From: Rhodococcus marinonascens NBRC 14363
GTDB taxonomy: Bacteria; Actinomycetota; Actinomycetes; Mycobacteriales; Mycobacteriaceae
Length of the DNA stretch: 64,000 nucleotides
Assembly (NCBI RefSeq): GCF_001894885.1
Contig: NZ_BCXB01000014.1
Coordinates: 79,884-143,883, forward strand
Reading direction: 5' to 3'
Position numbers and translations under genes: made by a program. Shown piece after piece: positions 18,566 to 28,259 of the stretch. The notes under the pieces were generated by a model. The model was given only the letters and a program-made list of their open reading frames with translations, was not told the DNA's origin and searched no databases. The first letter of the stretch is position 1, and the number at the start of each line of letters is the position of its first letter.

Positions 18566-19175
18566 TGGGGATCACGGCCTTTCGTCCATCGGATACAACT
18601 CCACGGGTCGCGACAGCGGCGATGACGTCCGCCAGCATCCGTCGCTCCACAGTCTTGATTCGCTCGTGCAGCGTCGATTCGTCGTCGCCATCAAGCACCA
18701 GCACAGCTTCCTGTGCCAGGATCGGGCCCGTGTCCACGCCCGCATCCACTAAGTGAACGGTCGATCCCGACACCTTGACTCCGTACGCCAGCGCATCACG
18801 AACCGCGTGCGCGCCAGGGAATGCGGGCAGCAACGCGGGATGCGTATTGATGATTCGTCCGCCGAAACGGGCCAAGAAGACGGGACCGAGGATCTTCATG
18901 AATCCAGCCGACACGACCAGCGAAGGCTGGTGCGCCGCGGCGGCCTCGGTAAGTGCGACGTCCCAGGCATCGCGATCGGCATACTCGCGGAGACTGACCC
19001 GGAAGTGCTCGATCGCCGCGGCCCCGGCGTGTCGGATGGCGTCGCAGTCGCGGTCGACGCCGACGGCGACGATCTCCGCCGGGTACCCGTCGGCCCGGGA
19101 TACCTCGATCAGCGACCTCAACAGGGTTCCTGCACCGGATGCAAGTACAACGACCCGCACCGGCGTCAGCGCCAC
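18558..19175 (-). CDS. purN: Phosphoribosylglycinamide formyltransferase
   Basis: GAR transformylase adding the formyl group from 10-formyl-THF in purine synthesis. With GTG 19175 as start it has 205 residues, near the usual length. Motifs: [16 protein letters not shown] (phosphate loop), [31 protein letters not shown] with the catalytic Asn-His pair, and the Asp of [11 protein letters not shown]. Longer readings to 19310 have poor codon bias; GGAGG lies 13-14 bases before the GTG, a little far, so the start is not certain. It overlaps purH by eight bases and follows the PerM-like gene by 139 bases. Confidence 0.94.
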   Translation of the reverse strand: MALTPVRVVVLASGAGTLLRSLIEVSRADGYPAEIVAVGVDRDCDAIRHAGAAAIEHFRVSLREYADRDAWDVALTEAAAAHQPSLVVSAGFMKILGPVFLARFGGRIINTHPALLPAFPGAHAVRDALAYGVKVSGSTVHLVDAGVDTGPILAQEAVLVLDGDDESTLHERIKTVERRMLADVIAAVATRGVVSDGRKAVIPSE

Positions 19176-19314
19176 CGACGAGTTCGAAGCCTCCGCCGTA
19201 GGCCTCGGGTGGTCACACGAGGAAGTCAGCGCTCTACTCCTGAACAATCGAAATGCCGGGTGAATGGAAGGACGAGTGACGAGATGGCGGTCGAAACGTC
19301 GACCGCCCAAGAGC

Positions 19315-20838
19315 CTAGTCGCTGGGGGATGCGGACTCTCGTGGCAGGTCCACTTCCGGCTTCGTCACCTCGCCTACCTCGATCTCCGCGTCGTCTACCT
19401 CGATCTCCGCATCCAAGACCTCGCCCCCGACCTCGGTCTGCGATTCGGGAGCGGTGGGCGCGTCGGTCTCGTCGACCAGTTCGGCTTCTATGGCACCGGC
19501 GGGCGCGGCACCCGGGGGGATCGGCGTCTCTTCCCCGACAGGAGCGGCGATAGCAAGCACCTCTTGCGCGCCAGGTAGGTTCGACTCCTCGTCCTCCGCG
19601 TCTACTCCGGTCTCGACTTCCTCCGTGGCACCACGACTGCGGTGCCACGCCACGATCACCGCGGTCACTGCCCCCGCCAATCCGAGCCACGCGAACGTCA
19701 GCAACCCGAAGACCCACCAACTGAACTGGACCGTCCCGAGCGCCCCGAGCCTGCCACCCGACAGAAGTCCCAGCACGGACATGGCGATGCCCACGCCGGC
19801 GGAAGCAGTCAGCACGGTGAACAGGGCGTCCTGCCCGGCGACTCGGCGCCCGCAGTCCCGTCCGAGCATGACTCCGATCAGCAAGGGAATTATCAGCAGG
19901 GTCGGCCAGGCACCACCGGCGACTCCGTCGGGAACGGTGCCGAGCAGCGGCAATGGGGGAAGCGAACCGCCGACGTTCCCGAAAACGCTGACCGAGACAT
20001 CGCCGATCTGCGCAACCCCACCGGTGAGAGCAGCGGCGGCACCGACCATGACGTTCGGCAGGTAGAGCACCGACAGGATCGTCAGCCCGAGCATCCCGCC
20101 AACTCCGTCGCCGCGTTCGAGGAGTGAGCCGACCGTAGACCACTCCATCAGCAACGAAATCGTGACCATGACCGCACCGGCACCGAGAATCGCCATCATC
20201 GCGCACAGTCCCGGTCGCACCGCATCCCGGACCCACGACGGGACGTGGGCACCGAGCGTCGGCCATGTCGCGGCAGCAACTCCTGTCGACGCCGCGAGCA
20301 GATGCACGAAGAACACCCATCCGAACGCGAAGAGCGCATTCGGCGAGGACAGCGGAATCACGGCGGACGCGTCCGCGATCACCGCGAGCCCGATGGCCGT
20401 CACGACAAGCGGTCCGGCGACGGCCGCGCCGATCACCCGGAATGCCTGCCTCGGTGAGGATGCGGGAGCCGTCACCGCCGCGCAACCCCGGGCGACGGCC
20501 CACACAATGCCCACTGTCGGCAAGATCGGGAGAACACCAAGCGTGGTGTCGTCGATCGTCAACGGCACCTGATGGATCGCCAGCCACGCCGCAGCGATGG
20601 CACCGAACGTCCCCGTCAGATCGCTGTTCGCCACCACCAACGTCACCACGATCAATGTCGACAGCAGTACGACGGTGACGCCCGCCGGCCGGAACGCAAT
20701 AGTCAGCAGCATCCCCGTCTCGTCGGCATCGGAGTCTGGAACCGGACGCTGCCGCCGGCCTCGTCTCTCGGCCTCACCGACTTTTCGCCGTCCGGCACCT
20801 CGAGCGGTGCGCTGCGCACGATCAATCAAAGAACTCAT
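19315..20838 (-). CDS. PerM-like polytopic membrane protein (DUF6350)
   Basis: 507 residues: basic cytoplasmic head (about 45 residues, RRKVGEAERRGRRQR), some ten membrane segments between about 45 and 410, then an acidic cytoplasmic tail of about 95 residues containing a short internal repeat (DAEIEVDDAEIEVGE). Position between the DUF5336 protein and purN matches Rv0955 (PerM), described in mycobacteria as a membrane protein needed for cell division under stress. The relation is by topology and synteny; division function is inferred. Downstream purN-purH are on the same strand and could be co-transcribed. Confidence 0.8.
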   Translation of the reverse strand: MSSLIDRAQRTARGAGRRKVGEAERRGRRQRPVPDSDADETGMLLTIAFRPAGVTVVLLSTLIVVTLVVANSDLTGTFGAIAAAWLAIHQVPLTIDDTTLGVLPILPTVGIVWAVARGCAAVTAPASSPRQAFRVIGAAVAGPLVVTAIGLAVIADASAVIPLSSPNALFAFGWVFFVHLLAASTGVAAATWPTLGAHVPSWVRDAVRPGLCAMMAILGAGAVMVTISLLMEWSTVGSLLERGDGVGGMLGLTILSVLYLPNVMVGAAAALTGGVAQIGDVSVSVFGNVGGSLPPLPLLGTVPDGVAGGAWPTLLIIPLLIGVMLGRDCGRRVAGQDALFTVLTASAGVGIAMSVLGLLSGGRLGALGTVQFSWWVFGLLTFAWLGLAGAVTAVIVAWHRSRGATEEVETGVDAEDEESNLPGAQEVLAIAAPVGEETPIPPGAAPAGAIEAELVDETDAPTAPESQTEVGGEVLDAEIEVDDAEIEVGEVTKPEVDLPRESASPSD

Positions 20839-20939
20839 CCCCTCGAGAGTGGCACTCCGACGATACGGTGGCAGTCAGGCGCGCCGACGGAAGTGGCCCC
20901 CGACCACACTCGGTCGGAGGCCACTTGCCAGGCAGGATC

Positions 20940-22214
20940 CTACTTGTCGTCCCTGTCGTCCCTGTCGTCCCTGTCGGCACCAGAGTCGAACGCCTGGGTC
21001 GGCGCGCCACCCTCCGGTTCGGGCTTCTCCTCCGATTCCGGCTGTTGGGGCTCGGTCGCCGACTGCTCGCCGTATTCCAATGTGCGCTCCACCGGGGAGA
21101 ACTCGGTCTCCGAGCCGTCCGCCGTCGGCTCTTGCTGAGCCGAACCGTAACCGGCCGGTTCGGTCGGGTATGGCGAGCCGGAAGTTCCGTGGGGCTGCGA
21201 CGGACCCGAGGACTCGGCGGTGCCTGGGTACTGCGGTTGCTGGTACGCGGCCGTCGGGGGGTCGTACGACGTGGGTGCCGGCCCCCCGGCACCGGGTCCG
21301 TAACCCTGTTGCGATTGCGACGGTTGCCCATAGTTTTGGCCGTATCCGCCGGTCTGTTTCTGCGATGGCTGACCCTGCGGGTCGTAACCAGACTGGCTGT
21401 AACCCGAATGTCCGTAGGCTGACTGTTCATAACCCGATTGGCCGTAACCGGGCTGATTCTGTTGACCGTAGCCCTGCGGGGCGCCGTAGCCCTGCGGGGC
21501 GCCGTAGCCCTGCGGGGCGCCGTAACCCTGCGGTTGCTGACCGTACGGCTGCTGAGGTGCCTGGCCGTAGCCCTGCGGTTGCTGACCGTACGACTGCTGA
21601 GGTGCCTGGCCGTAGCCCTGCGGTTGCTGACCGTACGACTGCTGAGGTGCCTGGCCGTAGCCCTGCGGTTGCTGACCGTACGACTGCTGAGGCGCCTGGC
21701 CGTGAACCTTCGACGCCTGGCCGAGCTGACCTGGCTGACTCAAGGCCGCGGGAGAAGCCGGGGGTGCGGACTGCTCGAGGATCCCCATCTCGAACAGCAC
21801 CGCCGCGACGGCTACGGCGGACTGGACGAATCCGACGACGAGGATCAGGATCGCACCCCAACCCGCATTGGCGTCCACGAAGAGGAAAATCAACAACGCG
21901 AGAACCCAACCCGCTATCGACGCCGCGGCTGCCGCGCCGACATACGACTGCTTCGGGAGGAGGGAGGTCGCCGCGAGCAGTCCGCCGAGAAACAGGAGTC
22001 CGACTCCGGTCGTGCTGATGGTGTCGAACGAGTTCACGGACCCGCCCCCGAGCGTGTCACTGAACGTGGCGTAGGGCGCGAATCCGAGTAGCAAGTTCAG
22101 AACGCCGAGACCCGCGACACCGACCAGAAGGAAGAAGCTCAGACCTTTCGATTCGTCCCCTGATGCCGGTTTCGCGGGCGGACCGTAACTCGTTCCTCCG
22201 GGCGTAAACGTCAT
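20940..22214 (-). CDS. DUF5336 membrane protein with Gln/Gly/Tyr-rich tail (Rv0954-like)
   Basis: 424 residues from ATG 22214, set by AGGAGA five bases upstream. The N-terminal 155 residues hold four membrane segments with [18 protein letters not shown] in the first. The rest is low-complexity: four copies of a 15-residue unit ([15 protein letters not shown]), three of GAPQGY, more Gln/Gly/Tyr sequence, an acidic stretch and a closing [11 protein letters not shown]. It corresponds to Rv0954 (34-kDa antigen-type protein), reported with cell division proteins in mycobacteria. The tail looks like a disordered, possibly phase-separating or cell-wall-spanning segment. A paralogue lies at 22829-23545. 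Confidence 0.88.
   Translation of the reverse strand: MTFTPGGTSYGPPAKPASGDESKGLSFFLLVGVAGLGVLNLLLGFAPYATFSDTLGGGSVNSFDTISTTGVGLLFLGGLLAATSLLPKQSYVGAAAAASIAGWVLALLIFLFVDANAGWGAILILVVGFVQSAVAVAAVLFEMGILEQSAPPASPAALSQPGQLGQASKVHGQAPQQSYGQQPQGYGQAPQQSYGQQPQGYGQAPQQSYGQQPQGYGQAPQQPYGQQPQGYGAPQGYGAPQGYGAPQGYGQQNQPGYGQSGYEQSAYGHSGYSQSGYDPQGQPSQKQTGGYGQNYGQPSQSQQGYGPGAGGPAPTSYDPPTAAYQQPQYPGTAESSGPSQPHGTSGSPYPTEPAGYGSAQQEPTADGSETEFSPVERTLEYGEQSATEPQQPESEEKPEPEGGAPTQAFDSGADRDDRDDRDDK
21460..21705. repeat. Coding tandem repeats, 45-bp x4 and 18-bp x3
   Basis: Four near-identical 45-base units and three 18-base units within the DUF5336 gene, encoding the Gln/Gly/Tyr-rich repeats. Two units differ at one codon only (Ser/Pro), so copy number has probably changed recently. 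Confidence 0.9.
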
Positions 22215-22328
22215 GGCTTCTCCTAGTCGACAGGCGGTCGTCTGCGTGCGCTCTTCCGACGTTAGCCTACGGATAGCCCGTCGGTCATCGGCCTCGGTTG
22301 AGGGAACAGCGCAGGAGATAATGGCCCC

Positions 22329-22610
22329 GTGCCGTACACCCTCGCCCCCCGCGCCACAACTCTCTCCGTCAAGACCGAGGTGAAACATTCGGGCTTCATC
22401 GCGGGCGTACGGCGCGTACAGGACGCCGAGTCGGCACAGTCGTTCGTACAAGAACAGCGACGCGCCTATTCAGATGCATCGCATCTTGTTCCGCACACAT
22501 CATCGACGGGCCCAGCGACCGGGTCGAGCGGGCAAATGACGACGGCGAACCAGGCGACACCGCCGGTGTACCGATGCTGGGTGCTATGGAGACCCATTGG
22601 GTCAGCGCCG
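22329..22610 (+). pseudogene. Remnant of YigZ/IMPACT-family gene
   Basis: GTG 22329, with AGGAG upstream, reads [20 protein letters not shown] then [19 protein letters not shown], the N-terminus of a YigZ/UPF0029 protein. At about 22505-22516 the frame breaks; from GAC 22517 another frame gives DRVERANDDGEPGDTAGVPM, the family signature. Beyond LGAMETHW the similarity ends, so the rest of the fold (TRYFGG, LGAGGL) is missing. The remnant is both frameshifted and truncated. The sequence to 22828 is open in this second frame but not recognised. Confidence 0.7.
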
Positions 22611-22828
22611 AGGTGCCGAAGTCGCTGAGTCGAGAACACTTGAACTGCCCCGAAGCCGAATGTGACACCCCGGACCGGGTAGAGGCCGACCTCCGCGGCC
22701 GGGAAGTCACCGACCACAACGCCGCGTACGACGCTGTGGCGCCCCCTCCCGACACGAGATCCCTGGCACCTAGTCGCCCTCATAGCCGAAAGCATCACCG
22801 GTACCAGCGAACTCGCGTCGGCTGGCAT

Positions 22829-23545
22829 TCAGTGAGTGGGAACGTGACCTGGGTTCTCGTCGTGGCGCTCCCCGGGCTGCGGAGTGGTAGCAGACACTTG
22901 CGATTGCGCCGACATGCCGGGAGCAGCCGACTGGCCCGGGGCATGCCCCGGCACGGGATACACGCCGGCCAGCGCCGACTGCGTGAAGTCCGCCGTACCG
23001 AGCAGGACGACCGCCACTGCAGCCGCCGCCTGGAGGAATCCGAAGACGAGAACCAGGATCAGCCCGACTCCGGCTTCAAGTCCCGGCGTGAGCCCGATCA
23101 GCGTGAACAGCACGGTTACGAATCCGGTGACCGCGGTGGCCGCGGCCAAACCTGCATTGCTTCTCTGGCGCGGGAGCAGACCGACGGCGGTGATCATCCC
23201 GGCCAGGAGAAGGAATGCGATGCCCGCGATGCCCGCACCGAGCGCCGCATTATCGAAGAACGCCATACTGTCGCCACCGAAGATGCCATCGGTGGCGGCA
23301 TCCAAGTCCGCCTTCGCGAACGGAGCGAAGCCGAGCAAGAAGTTGACGACACCCAGACCCGCCACGCAGAGGGCAAGGAAAAAGGGAAGTCCGCCACCGA
23401 CTCCAGCAATCCGTGCGGCGTACGTGGGCTGCGGAAAACCCTGCTGCCACAACCCCTGCGAACTCTGTTGCGGGTGGGGCTGAGTCGATTGCGCCGGGAA
23501 CTGCTGCGACACACCGTAGCTCCCCGGTTCGGTCGTGTTGGTCAT
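22829..23545 (-). CDS. Second DUF5336-type membrane protein
   Basis: 238 residues with a Gln/Pro-rich cytoplasmic head of about 50 residues and four membrane segments, the first reading GLPFFLALCVAGLGVVNFLL. This matches the first segment of the upstream-strand neighbour at 20940-22214 closely (same AGLGV.N.LLGFAP pattern), so the two are paralogues. It lacks the long repetitive tail, ending in a short Pro/Gln/His-rich stretch. The YigZ remnant lies between the two paralogues. Start ATG 23545; the ribosome site is weak. Role unknown; envelope or division function may be guessed from the Rv0954 family. Confidence 0.82.
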   Translation of the reverse strand: MTNTTEPGSYGVSQQFPAQSTQPHPQQSSQGLWQQGFPQPTYAARIAGVGGGLPFFLALCVAGLGVVNFLLGFAPFAKADLDAATDGIFGGDSMAFFDNAALGAGIAGIAFLLLAGMITAVGLLPRQRSNAGLAAATAVTGFVTVLFTLIGLTPGLEAGVGLILVLVFGFLQAAAAVAVVLLGTADFTQSALAGVYPVPGHAPGQSAAPGMSAQSQVSATTPQPGERHDENPGHVPTH

Positions 23546-23648
23546 CGTGCCCGTCTCTCTTCCAGATGAATTCGCGACGACTTCCCGGGGTTCGTTCCCG
23601 GCACCGCCGCGAGCGCGGTCGGCGCCTCGGTCAGCATATACGAAACGG

Positions 23649-23824
23649 CGCCCGAAATCGGGCGAAACACCCTGGCTACGAGCGCCGTTCGAGTGATCTG
23701 ACTTCGATCAGACGCTTTTCAGAATCTCGCGAGCGACGCCCAAATCCGGGCGAGACACCCTGGCTACGAGCGCCGTTCGAGTGATTTGACTTCGATCAGA
23801 GGTTCTTCAGAATCTCGCGAGCGA
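23649..23824. repeat. 88-bp tandem duplication of the sucD 3' end
   Basis: Bases 23649-23736 and 23737-23824 are close copies (period 88). The right copy contains the sucD stop and last codons; the left copy is a non-coding relic downstream. The left copy begins with a perfect inverted repeat CGCCCGA-AA-TCGGGCG. Confidence 0.85.
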
Positions 23825-24686
23825 GCTCGGCAGTCTCGGACGGCGTCTTGCCAACCCTGACGCCGGCCGCCTCGAGAGCGTCCTTCTTGGCCTGTGCGGT
23901 TCCCGAAGAACCGGAGACGATGGCGCCTGCGTGGCCCATAGTCTTGCCCTCGGGAGCAGTGAACCCCGCGACGTAGCCGACGACCGGCTTGGTCACGTTT
24001 TCCCTGATGTAGTCGGCGGCGCGCTCCTCGGCGTCGCCACCAATTTCACCGATCATCACGATGACCTTGGTCTCGGGATCCTTCTCGAACGCCTCGATGG
24101 CGTCGATGTGGGTGGTTCCGATCACCGGGTCACCGCCGATGCCGATGGCGGTCGAGAAGCCGAATTCACGCAATTCGAACATCATCTGGTAGGTGAGCGT
24201 GCCCGACTTGGAGACCAGGCCGATCGGGCCGGTGCCGGCGATGTTGGCCGGGGTGATACCGACCAGCGACTCGCCGGGCGTGATGATGCCGGGACAGTTG
24301 GGTCCGATGATGCGCGTCTTGTTGCCCTTCGACACGTTGTACGCCCAGGCGTACGCGGAGTCCTGCACGGGAATGCCCTCGGTGATGACCACGAGCAGCG
24401 GAATCTCCGCGTCGATGGCCTCGACGATGGCGTCTTTGGCGAAGGCCGGGGGAACGAACGCTATAGAGACGTCCGCGCCGGTCTTCTCGATGGCCTCGAC
24501 GACGGTGCCGAAGACCGGCAGTTCGACGCCGCCGTCGTGGGTGACGGTGGTGCCGGCCTTGCGGGCGTTGACACCCCCGACGACCTGGGTGCCGGCCTTG
24601 AGCATCAGTGCGGTGTGCTTGGTGCCCTCGCCGCCGGTGATGCCTTGGACGATGACCTTGGAGTCCTTGGTCAGGAAGATAGCCAT
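23796..24686 (-). CDS. sucD: Succinyl-CoA synthetase alpha subunit
   Basis: 296 residues, alpha subunit of the TCA-cycle succinate-CoA ligase. Motifs: CoA-binding [12 protein letters not shown], and [12 protein letters not shown], the phospho-His loop with [17 protein letters not shown] (His in MGHAG). It lies 15 bases after sucC, and AGGGAC precedes the ATG, so the two are co-transcribed. Succinate from the GABA pathway at 7.5-10.4 kb could feed this enzyme. The 3' end is part of an 88-base tandem duplication whose other copy lies just downstream, leaving the protein intact. Confidence 0.97.
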   Translation of the reverse strand: MAIFLTKDSKVIVQGITGGEGTKHTALMLKAGTQVVGGVNARKAGTTVTHDGGVELPVFGTVVEAIEKTGADVSIAFVPPAFAKDAIVEAIDAEIPLLVVITEGIPVQDSAYAWAYNVSKGNKTRIIGPNCPGIITPGESLVGITPANIAGTGPIGLVSKSGTLTYQMMFELREFGFSTAIGIGGDPVIGTTHIDAIEAFEKDPETKVIVMIGEIGGDAEERAADYIRENVTKPVVGYVAGFTAPEGKTMGHAGAIVSGSSGTAQAKKDALEAAGVRVGKTPSETAELAREILKNL

Positions 24687-24701
24687 GTTATTGAAGTCCC
24701 T

Positions 24702-25871
24702 TTACTTTGCGGCGAAGGCCAACTCGGCAGCCTTGTCGGCAGCCTCGTCCATGGTTCCGACGACGGTGACCAGCGGGTGGGCGGCCTCGGCGAGGATGCG
24801 ACGACCCTCTTCGACATTGTTGCCGTCCAAGCGGACGACCAGCGGCTTGTTGGCTTCGTCGCCGAGCGTCTTCAAGGCGCCGACGATGCCGTTGGCGACA
24901 GCGTCGCACGCGGTGATGCCGCCGAAAACGTTCACGAACACACTCTTGACCTGAACGTCGTTCAGAATGACGTCGAGGCCGTTGGCCATGACCTCTGCGG
25001 AAGCACCGCCTCCGATGTCGAGGAAGTTGGCGGGCTTCACTCCGCCGTGCTTTTCACCTGCGTAGGCGACGACGTCCAGTGTTGACATGACCAGTCCGGC
25101 GCCGTTGCCGATGATGCCGACTTGGCCGTCCAGCTTGACGTAGTTGAGGTCGTTCTCCTTGGCCTTCAATTCGAGCGGGTCCGTGGCGTCCTTGTCCTCG
25201 AACGCCTCGTGTCCAGGCTGACGGAAGGCAGCGTTCTCGTCCAGCGTGACCTTGCCGTCGAGAGCGAGGATCCGATCGTCCGGGGTGCGGACGAGGGGGT
25301 TGACTTCGACGAGGAGAGCGTCTTCGTTGATGAAGACCTCCCACAGTTTCTGAATGGTCACGGCCGCGGCGTCTAGCACCTCGGCGGGCAGCTTTCCTGC
25401 TTCGGCGATGCTGCGCGCGAACGCGAGGTCGACACCCTTGACGGCGTCGACGGGGATCTTGGCGAGAGCGTCGGGGTTCTCCTCTGCGGTGACCTCGATC
25501 TCGACGCCACCCTCCACCGAGCACATGGCCAGGTAGGTGCGGTTGGTCCGGTCGAGCAGGAAGGAGATGTAGTACTCCTCGGCAATGTCGCTCGCCTCTG
25601 CTACCAGCAACTTCTTGACGACATGCCCCTTGATGTCGAGACCCAGGATCGCCTCGGCGTTTGCCTGCGCGGCATCGACGTCGGTGGAGTACTTGACGCC
25701 ACCCGCCTTACCCCGGCCGCCGACCTTGACCTGCGCCTTGACCATCACGGGCTTGCCAATTTCTTCGGCAATCTCGCGCGCGCCCGCAACCGTGTCGGTA
25801 ACACGTCCAGCCGAAGTCGGCACCTCATGCTTGGCGAAGAGTTCCTTCGCCTGATATTCGAAGAGATCCAT
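24702..25871 (-). CDS. sucC: Succinyl-CoA synthetase beta subunit
   Basis: 389 residues, beta subunit carrying the nucleotide-grasp domain. N-terminus [21 protein letters not shown]-grasp region with [16 protein letters not shown], metal-binding EVNPLVRT and the Gly-rich power-helix region [14 protein letters not shown] with [10 protein letters not shown] are typical. First gene of the sucCD operon. The 218 bases upstream carry an array of short palindromes (26003-26095) rather than an obvious promoter; the promoter is probably between 25872 and 26000. Same pair as Rv0951-Rv0952. Confidence 0.97.
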   Translation of the reverse strand: MDLFEYQAKELFAKHEVPTSAGRVTDTVAGAREIAEEIGKPVMVKAQVKVGGRGKAGGVKYSTDVDAAQANAEAILGLDIKGHVVKKLLVAEASDIAEEYYISFLLDRTNRTYLAMCSVEGGVEIEVTAEENPDALAKIPVDAVKGVDLAFARSIAEAGKLPAEVLDAAAVTIQKLWEVFINEDALLVEVNPLVRTPDDRILALDGKVTLDENAAFRQPGHEAFEDKDATDPLELKAKENDLNYVKLDGQVGIIGNGAGLVMSTLDVVAYAGEKHGGVKPANFLDIGGGASAEVMANGLDVILNDVQVKSVFVNVFGGITACDAVANGIVGALKTLGDEANKPLVVRLDGNNVEEGRRILAEAAHPLVTVVGTMDEAADKAAELAFAAK

Positions 25872-26002
25872 CTGCTCACCGTCTCGTCTGCGTTGACACC
25901 CGCTCGAGGGGTAGGAGCGGGTCTGTTTTGGACTTTAACCAGTTGCCGGGCCCCATCCGCGCCCACAGGTATGCCATGTGGGCCACATCACCCGATGCCG
26001 GG

Positions 26003-26095
26003 TACCGAGGCGAGCCTCGCTGGGGCGTACCGAGGCGAGCCTCGCTGGGATCACCGAGGCGAGCCTCGCTGGGATCACGGAGGCGAGCCTCACCG
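26003..26095. repeat. Array of four 24-25-bp palindromic repeats
   Basis: Four direct units of about 24-25 bases, each built on the palindrome CGAGGC-GA-GCCTCG (last unit degenerate), with linker GCTGGGATCAC or GCTGGGGCGTAC. They lie between the membrane-protein stop and sucC and overlap the last codons of the former. Each unit can fold as a hairpin. Confidence 0.85.
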
Positions 26096-28027
26096 ACTTC
26101 GGTTGTGATTCGGGAGGACCGCGGCAGCCGCGATCAACACTATGCCCACCGTTGTGGGGATGACACCGACCCCCATTTCGGGGTCGTCCACCCGCGCCTG
26201 TGTAAGCGGCCACGACAAGAGGTATATCCCCATCGCAACGGCCGAGCCGAGGAGGAGTGCAACCGCCCGGGGGGACCGGGCGCGTGAAGCGACGACGACT
26301 GCCACTACGACCGCGGCACCGAGCAGAACGCGCCCCCAGACGTCGAGACCCCACGGAACTTCCGCGAACGACGTGGCGGCGTATTCGTCGCCACGTGCGT
26401 CGGTCCCATGGAACAGAGGCAACCCCAGGCCGACGAGCGCGGCCACCGCACCGAGACCGCCGACCACCAGCACCGAAACGGCGGTGGACGGGTCCTCGGA
26501 CATGTCGATTTCATCGCGTTCCGCGGAACCGGCGGACCATGTCAGCGCGCCCGTTACGCTAGCCATAAGGGCGGCGCACCAAAGCAGGACCGCGCCGATG
26601 CCCGCCCCCACTCCCGGCACGTCGGTGGCGAGGACTACAGACTGCGATACGCCGGTCACCGAGAACGGGATCGTCACCCACAGCACCCCGACAGCGGGCC
26701 GGACCGCGGACGCAAATTCCGACAGCAGCAGCCAGACGCATCCGACAGCGAGGACGACCGAGGCGACGAGTACCACTCGGGTCGCTAAGAAGTCCGGGCG
26801 GACAGTGCCTGCAGGGAACTCGAGAACCGGGAGCAGAGCACCGACACCAGCAAGCACCGCGGTGGAGATTCCGGCAATGCCCGCGGCGATGTGCCACCGC
26901 GCTATGCGAGCACGCGCCGCAGTGGCCTCAGCCCGCAGTGCCGCCTTGGCGACGCCCTTCGCAGACGGCATCACGGCACCCTGCTTTCGGGAAGAGACCT
27001 GGGTCGGAGCCTCGAGGGTTCTCGCGATCCTTTCGTCGCGCTTGCGATCGATCATCGGGAGGCAGATTCCGACGAGCACAAGGAGGCCCGCACCGACGGT
27101 TCCCCATACCGCCCCCGGGCCGGGGGCGATACGGTCGCCTGCGGTGAGTCCGGCCACCAGACGCGTCCCGACCACTCCCAGTGCGGCCAGGCCTGCTCCG
27201 ACGAGCGCACCGGACGCGACGGTCGGCGAGAGGGACGCCAACGCCGAGGCCACCACGATCAGGACGGCTACCGCTACGAGGCCTGCACCGGCAGACGAGG
27301 CGAGGTATGACTCAACTACGGGCGGCACGAGGATCACAGGATCCTGGGAGACGAACGACGGAGCGAACAGGGCTCCCATGAGTAGAACGGCGGCCACCAC
27401 CGCCACCGCAGACGGCAGAAAGCCCACACGCGCACCCGTGGCACGCCCGACCTGCTCGGCACTGCGGGCGCCGCCGTAACCGTCTGCGAGTGACGCCTGG
27501 TGAATCGCGACCATGCCGAACACTCCGGCGATGGCGATCAGCGCATGGCCGACGAGAACCGCATACGCGCCGGTTCCGGCAGCGAGTTCGGCTGCGGTCT
27601 CGGGTCTGAAGAGTTCGAAGCGGTTGGCGTCGATCGCGTCGGTCCATAATTGCGTGTCCAACACGACCGCACCGACGGACACCGCGCCGGCACCTACCAA
27701 TACTGCCCCTGCCACGGCGGTGCGGCGGGCCAGCACGGCCAGTACGGCCAGTACCGGCGCCGCGACTGCGGACACGGCGGCCCACGCTACGGCCGAACCG
27801 ACACCGGACAGCGACTCGACCCCACCTGCCGATCGAACGGCATGGAGGAATGGCGCCGACGCCACTCCCAGACCGCCGACAAGTCCCAGGACGACTGCGA
27901 CCGCACACCCCATGCGGGCACGGACGGGATCAGGCTCCTCGACGCCCGTCTGACCGGCACCGCCGGACGAACCAACACGTTCGGGTACGGCCCTGCGCCC
28001 ACCTCGAGATCGAGTTGATGACGACAC
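26090..28027 (-). CDS. Large polytopic membrane protein, unknown
   Basis: 645 residues, strongly hydrophobic, with some 15 predicted membrane segments in two blocks: about 40-320 and 385-640. They are separated by a charged cytoplasmic stretch (PMIDRKRDERIARTLEAP, then VSSRKQGAVMPSAKG). The blocks share a similar pattern of Ala/Val/Gly-rich helices, suggesting an internal duplication. No transporter or enzyme motif is seen. The start may be later than 28027, since the first 40 residues are Arg/Gly-rich. It lies upstream of sucCD on the same strand, but is separated by the palindromic array. Probably an actinobacterial membrane protein; function unknown. Confidence 0.75.
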   Translation of the reverse strand: MSSSTRSRGGRRAVPERVGSSGGAGQTGVEEPDPVRARMGCAVAVVLGLVGGLGVASAPFLHAVRSAGGVESLSGVGSAVAWAAVSAVAAPVLAVLAVLARRTAVAGAVLVGAGAVSVGAVVLDTQLWTDAIDANRFELFRPETAAELAAGTGAYAVLVGHALIAIAGVFGMVAIHQASLADGYGGARSAEQVGRATGARVGFLPSAVAVVAAVLLMGALFAPSFVSQDPVILVPPVVESYLASSAGAGLVAVAVLIVVASALASLSPTVASGALVGAGLAALGVVGTRLVAGLTAGDRIAPGPGAVWGTVGAGLLVLVGICLPMIDRKRDERIARTLEAPTQVSSRKQGAVMPSAKGVAKAALRAEATAARARIARWHIAAGIAGISTAVLAGVGALLPVLEFPAGTVRPDFLATRVVLVASVVLAVGCVWLLLSEFASAVRPAVGVLWVTIPFSVTGVSQSVVLATDVPGVGAGIGAVLLWCAALMASVTGALTWSAGSAERDEIDMSEDPSTAVSVLVVGGLGAVAALVGLGLPLFHGTDARGDEYAATSFAEVPWGLDVWGRVLLGAAVVVAVVVASRARSPRAVALLLGSAVAMGIYLLSWPLTQARVDDPEMGVGVIPTTVGIVLIAAAAVLPNHNRSR

Positions 28028-28136
28028 ATTTCCGACGTTATCGCTTCCATACGGCCCGCCCAGGATTACGACGCGCGCGTCCGGGTACGAGATTCAATCG
28101 ATCACATGCGGAGCCGACAGTTTTCCCAGTTCAGCC

Positions 28137-28152
28137 TGTGATGCGTGTCACA
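28137..28152 (+). promoter_or_regulatory. CRP/GlxR-type cAMP receptor protein site
   Basis: TGTGA (28137-28141), six bases, TCACA (28148-28152): a perfect match to the CRP/GlxR consensus. TATAGG at 28172-28177 could be the -10 hexamer of the M23 peptidase promoter, putting the site centre about 40 bases before the start of transcription, the class II activator position. Confidence 0.75.
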
Positions 28153-28259
28153 TGTAGCCCTCTCCATGGGCTATAGGTTGCGCGCATCGCAACCGTTTCG
28201 TTACCGTCGCCCCGGGAATAAGTCACAGGCAGGTCACGATCAGGAGGACGGACGGCACT

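Noticed and set aside
22396..22828. Minus-strand open frames of about 120 codons between the DUF5336 genes
   Set aside because: They lie opposite the YigZ remnant, show no codon bias, ribosome site or motif.
28148..28259. Possible ydaO (c-di-AMP) riboswitch before the M23 peptidase
   Set aside because: Such switches precede many actinobacterial wall hydrolases, but the leader is only about 80-110 bases and lacks the conserved ydaO core strings.
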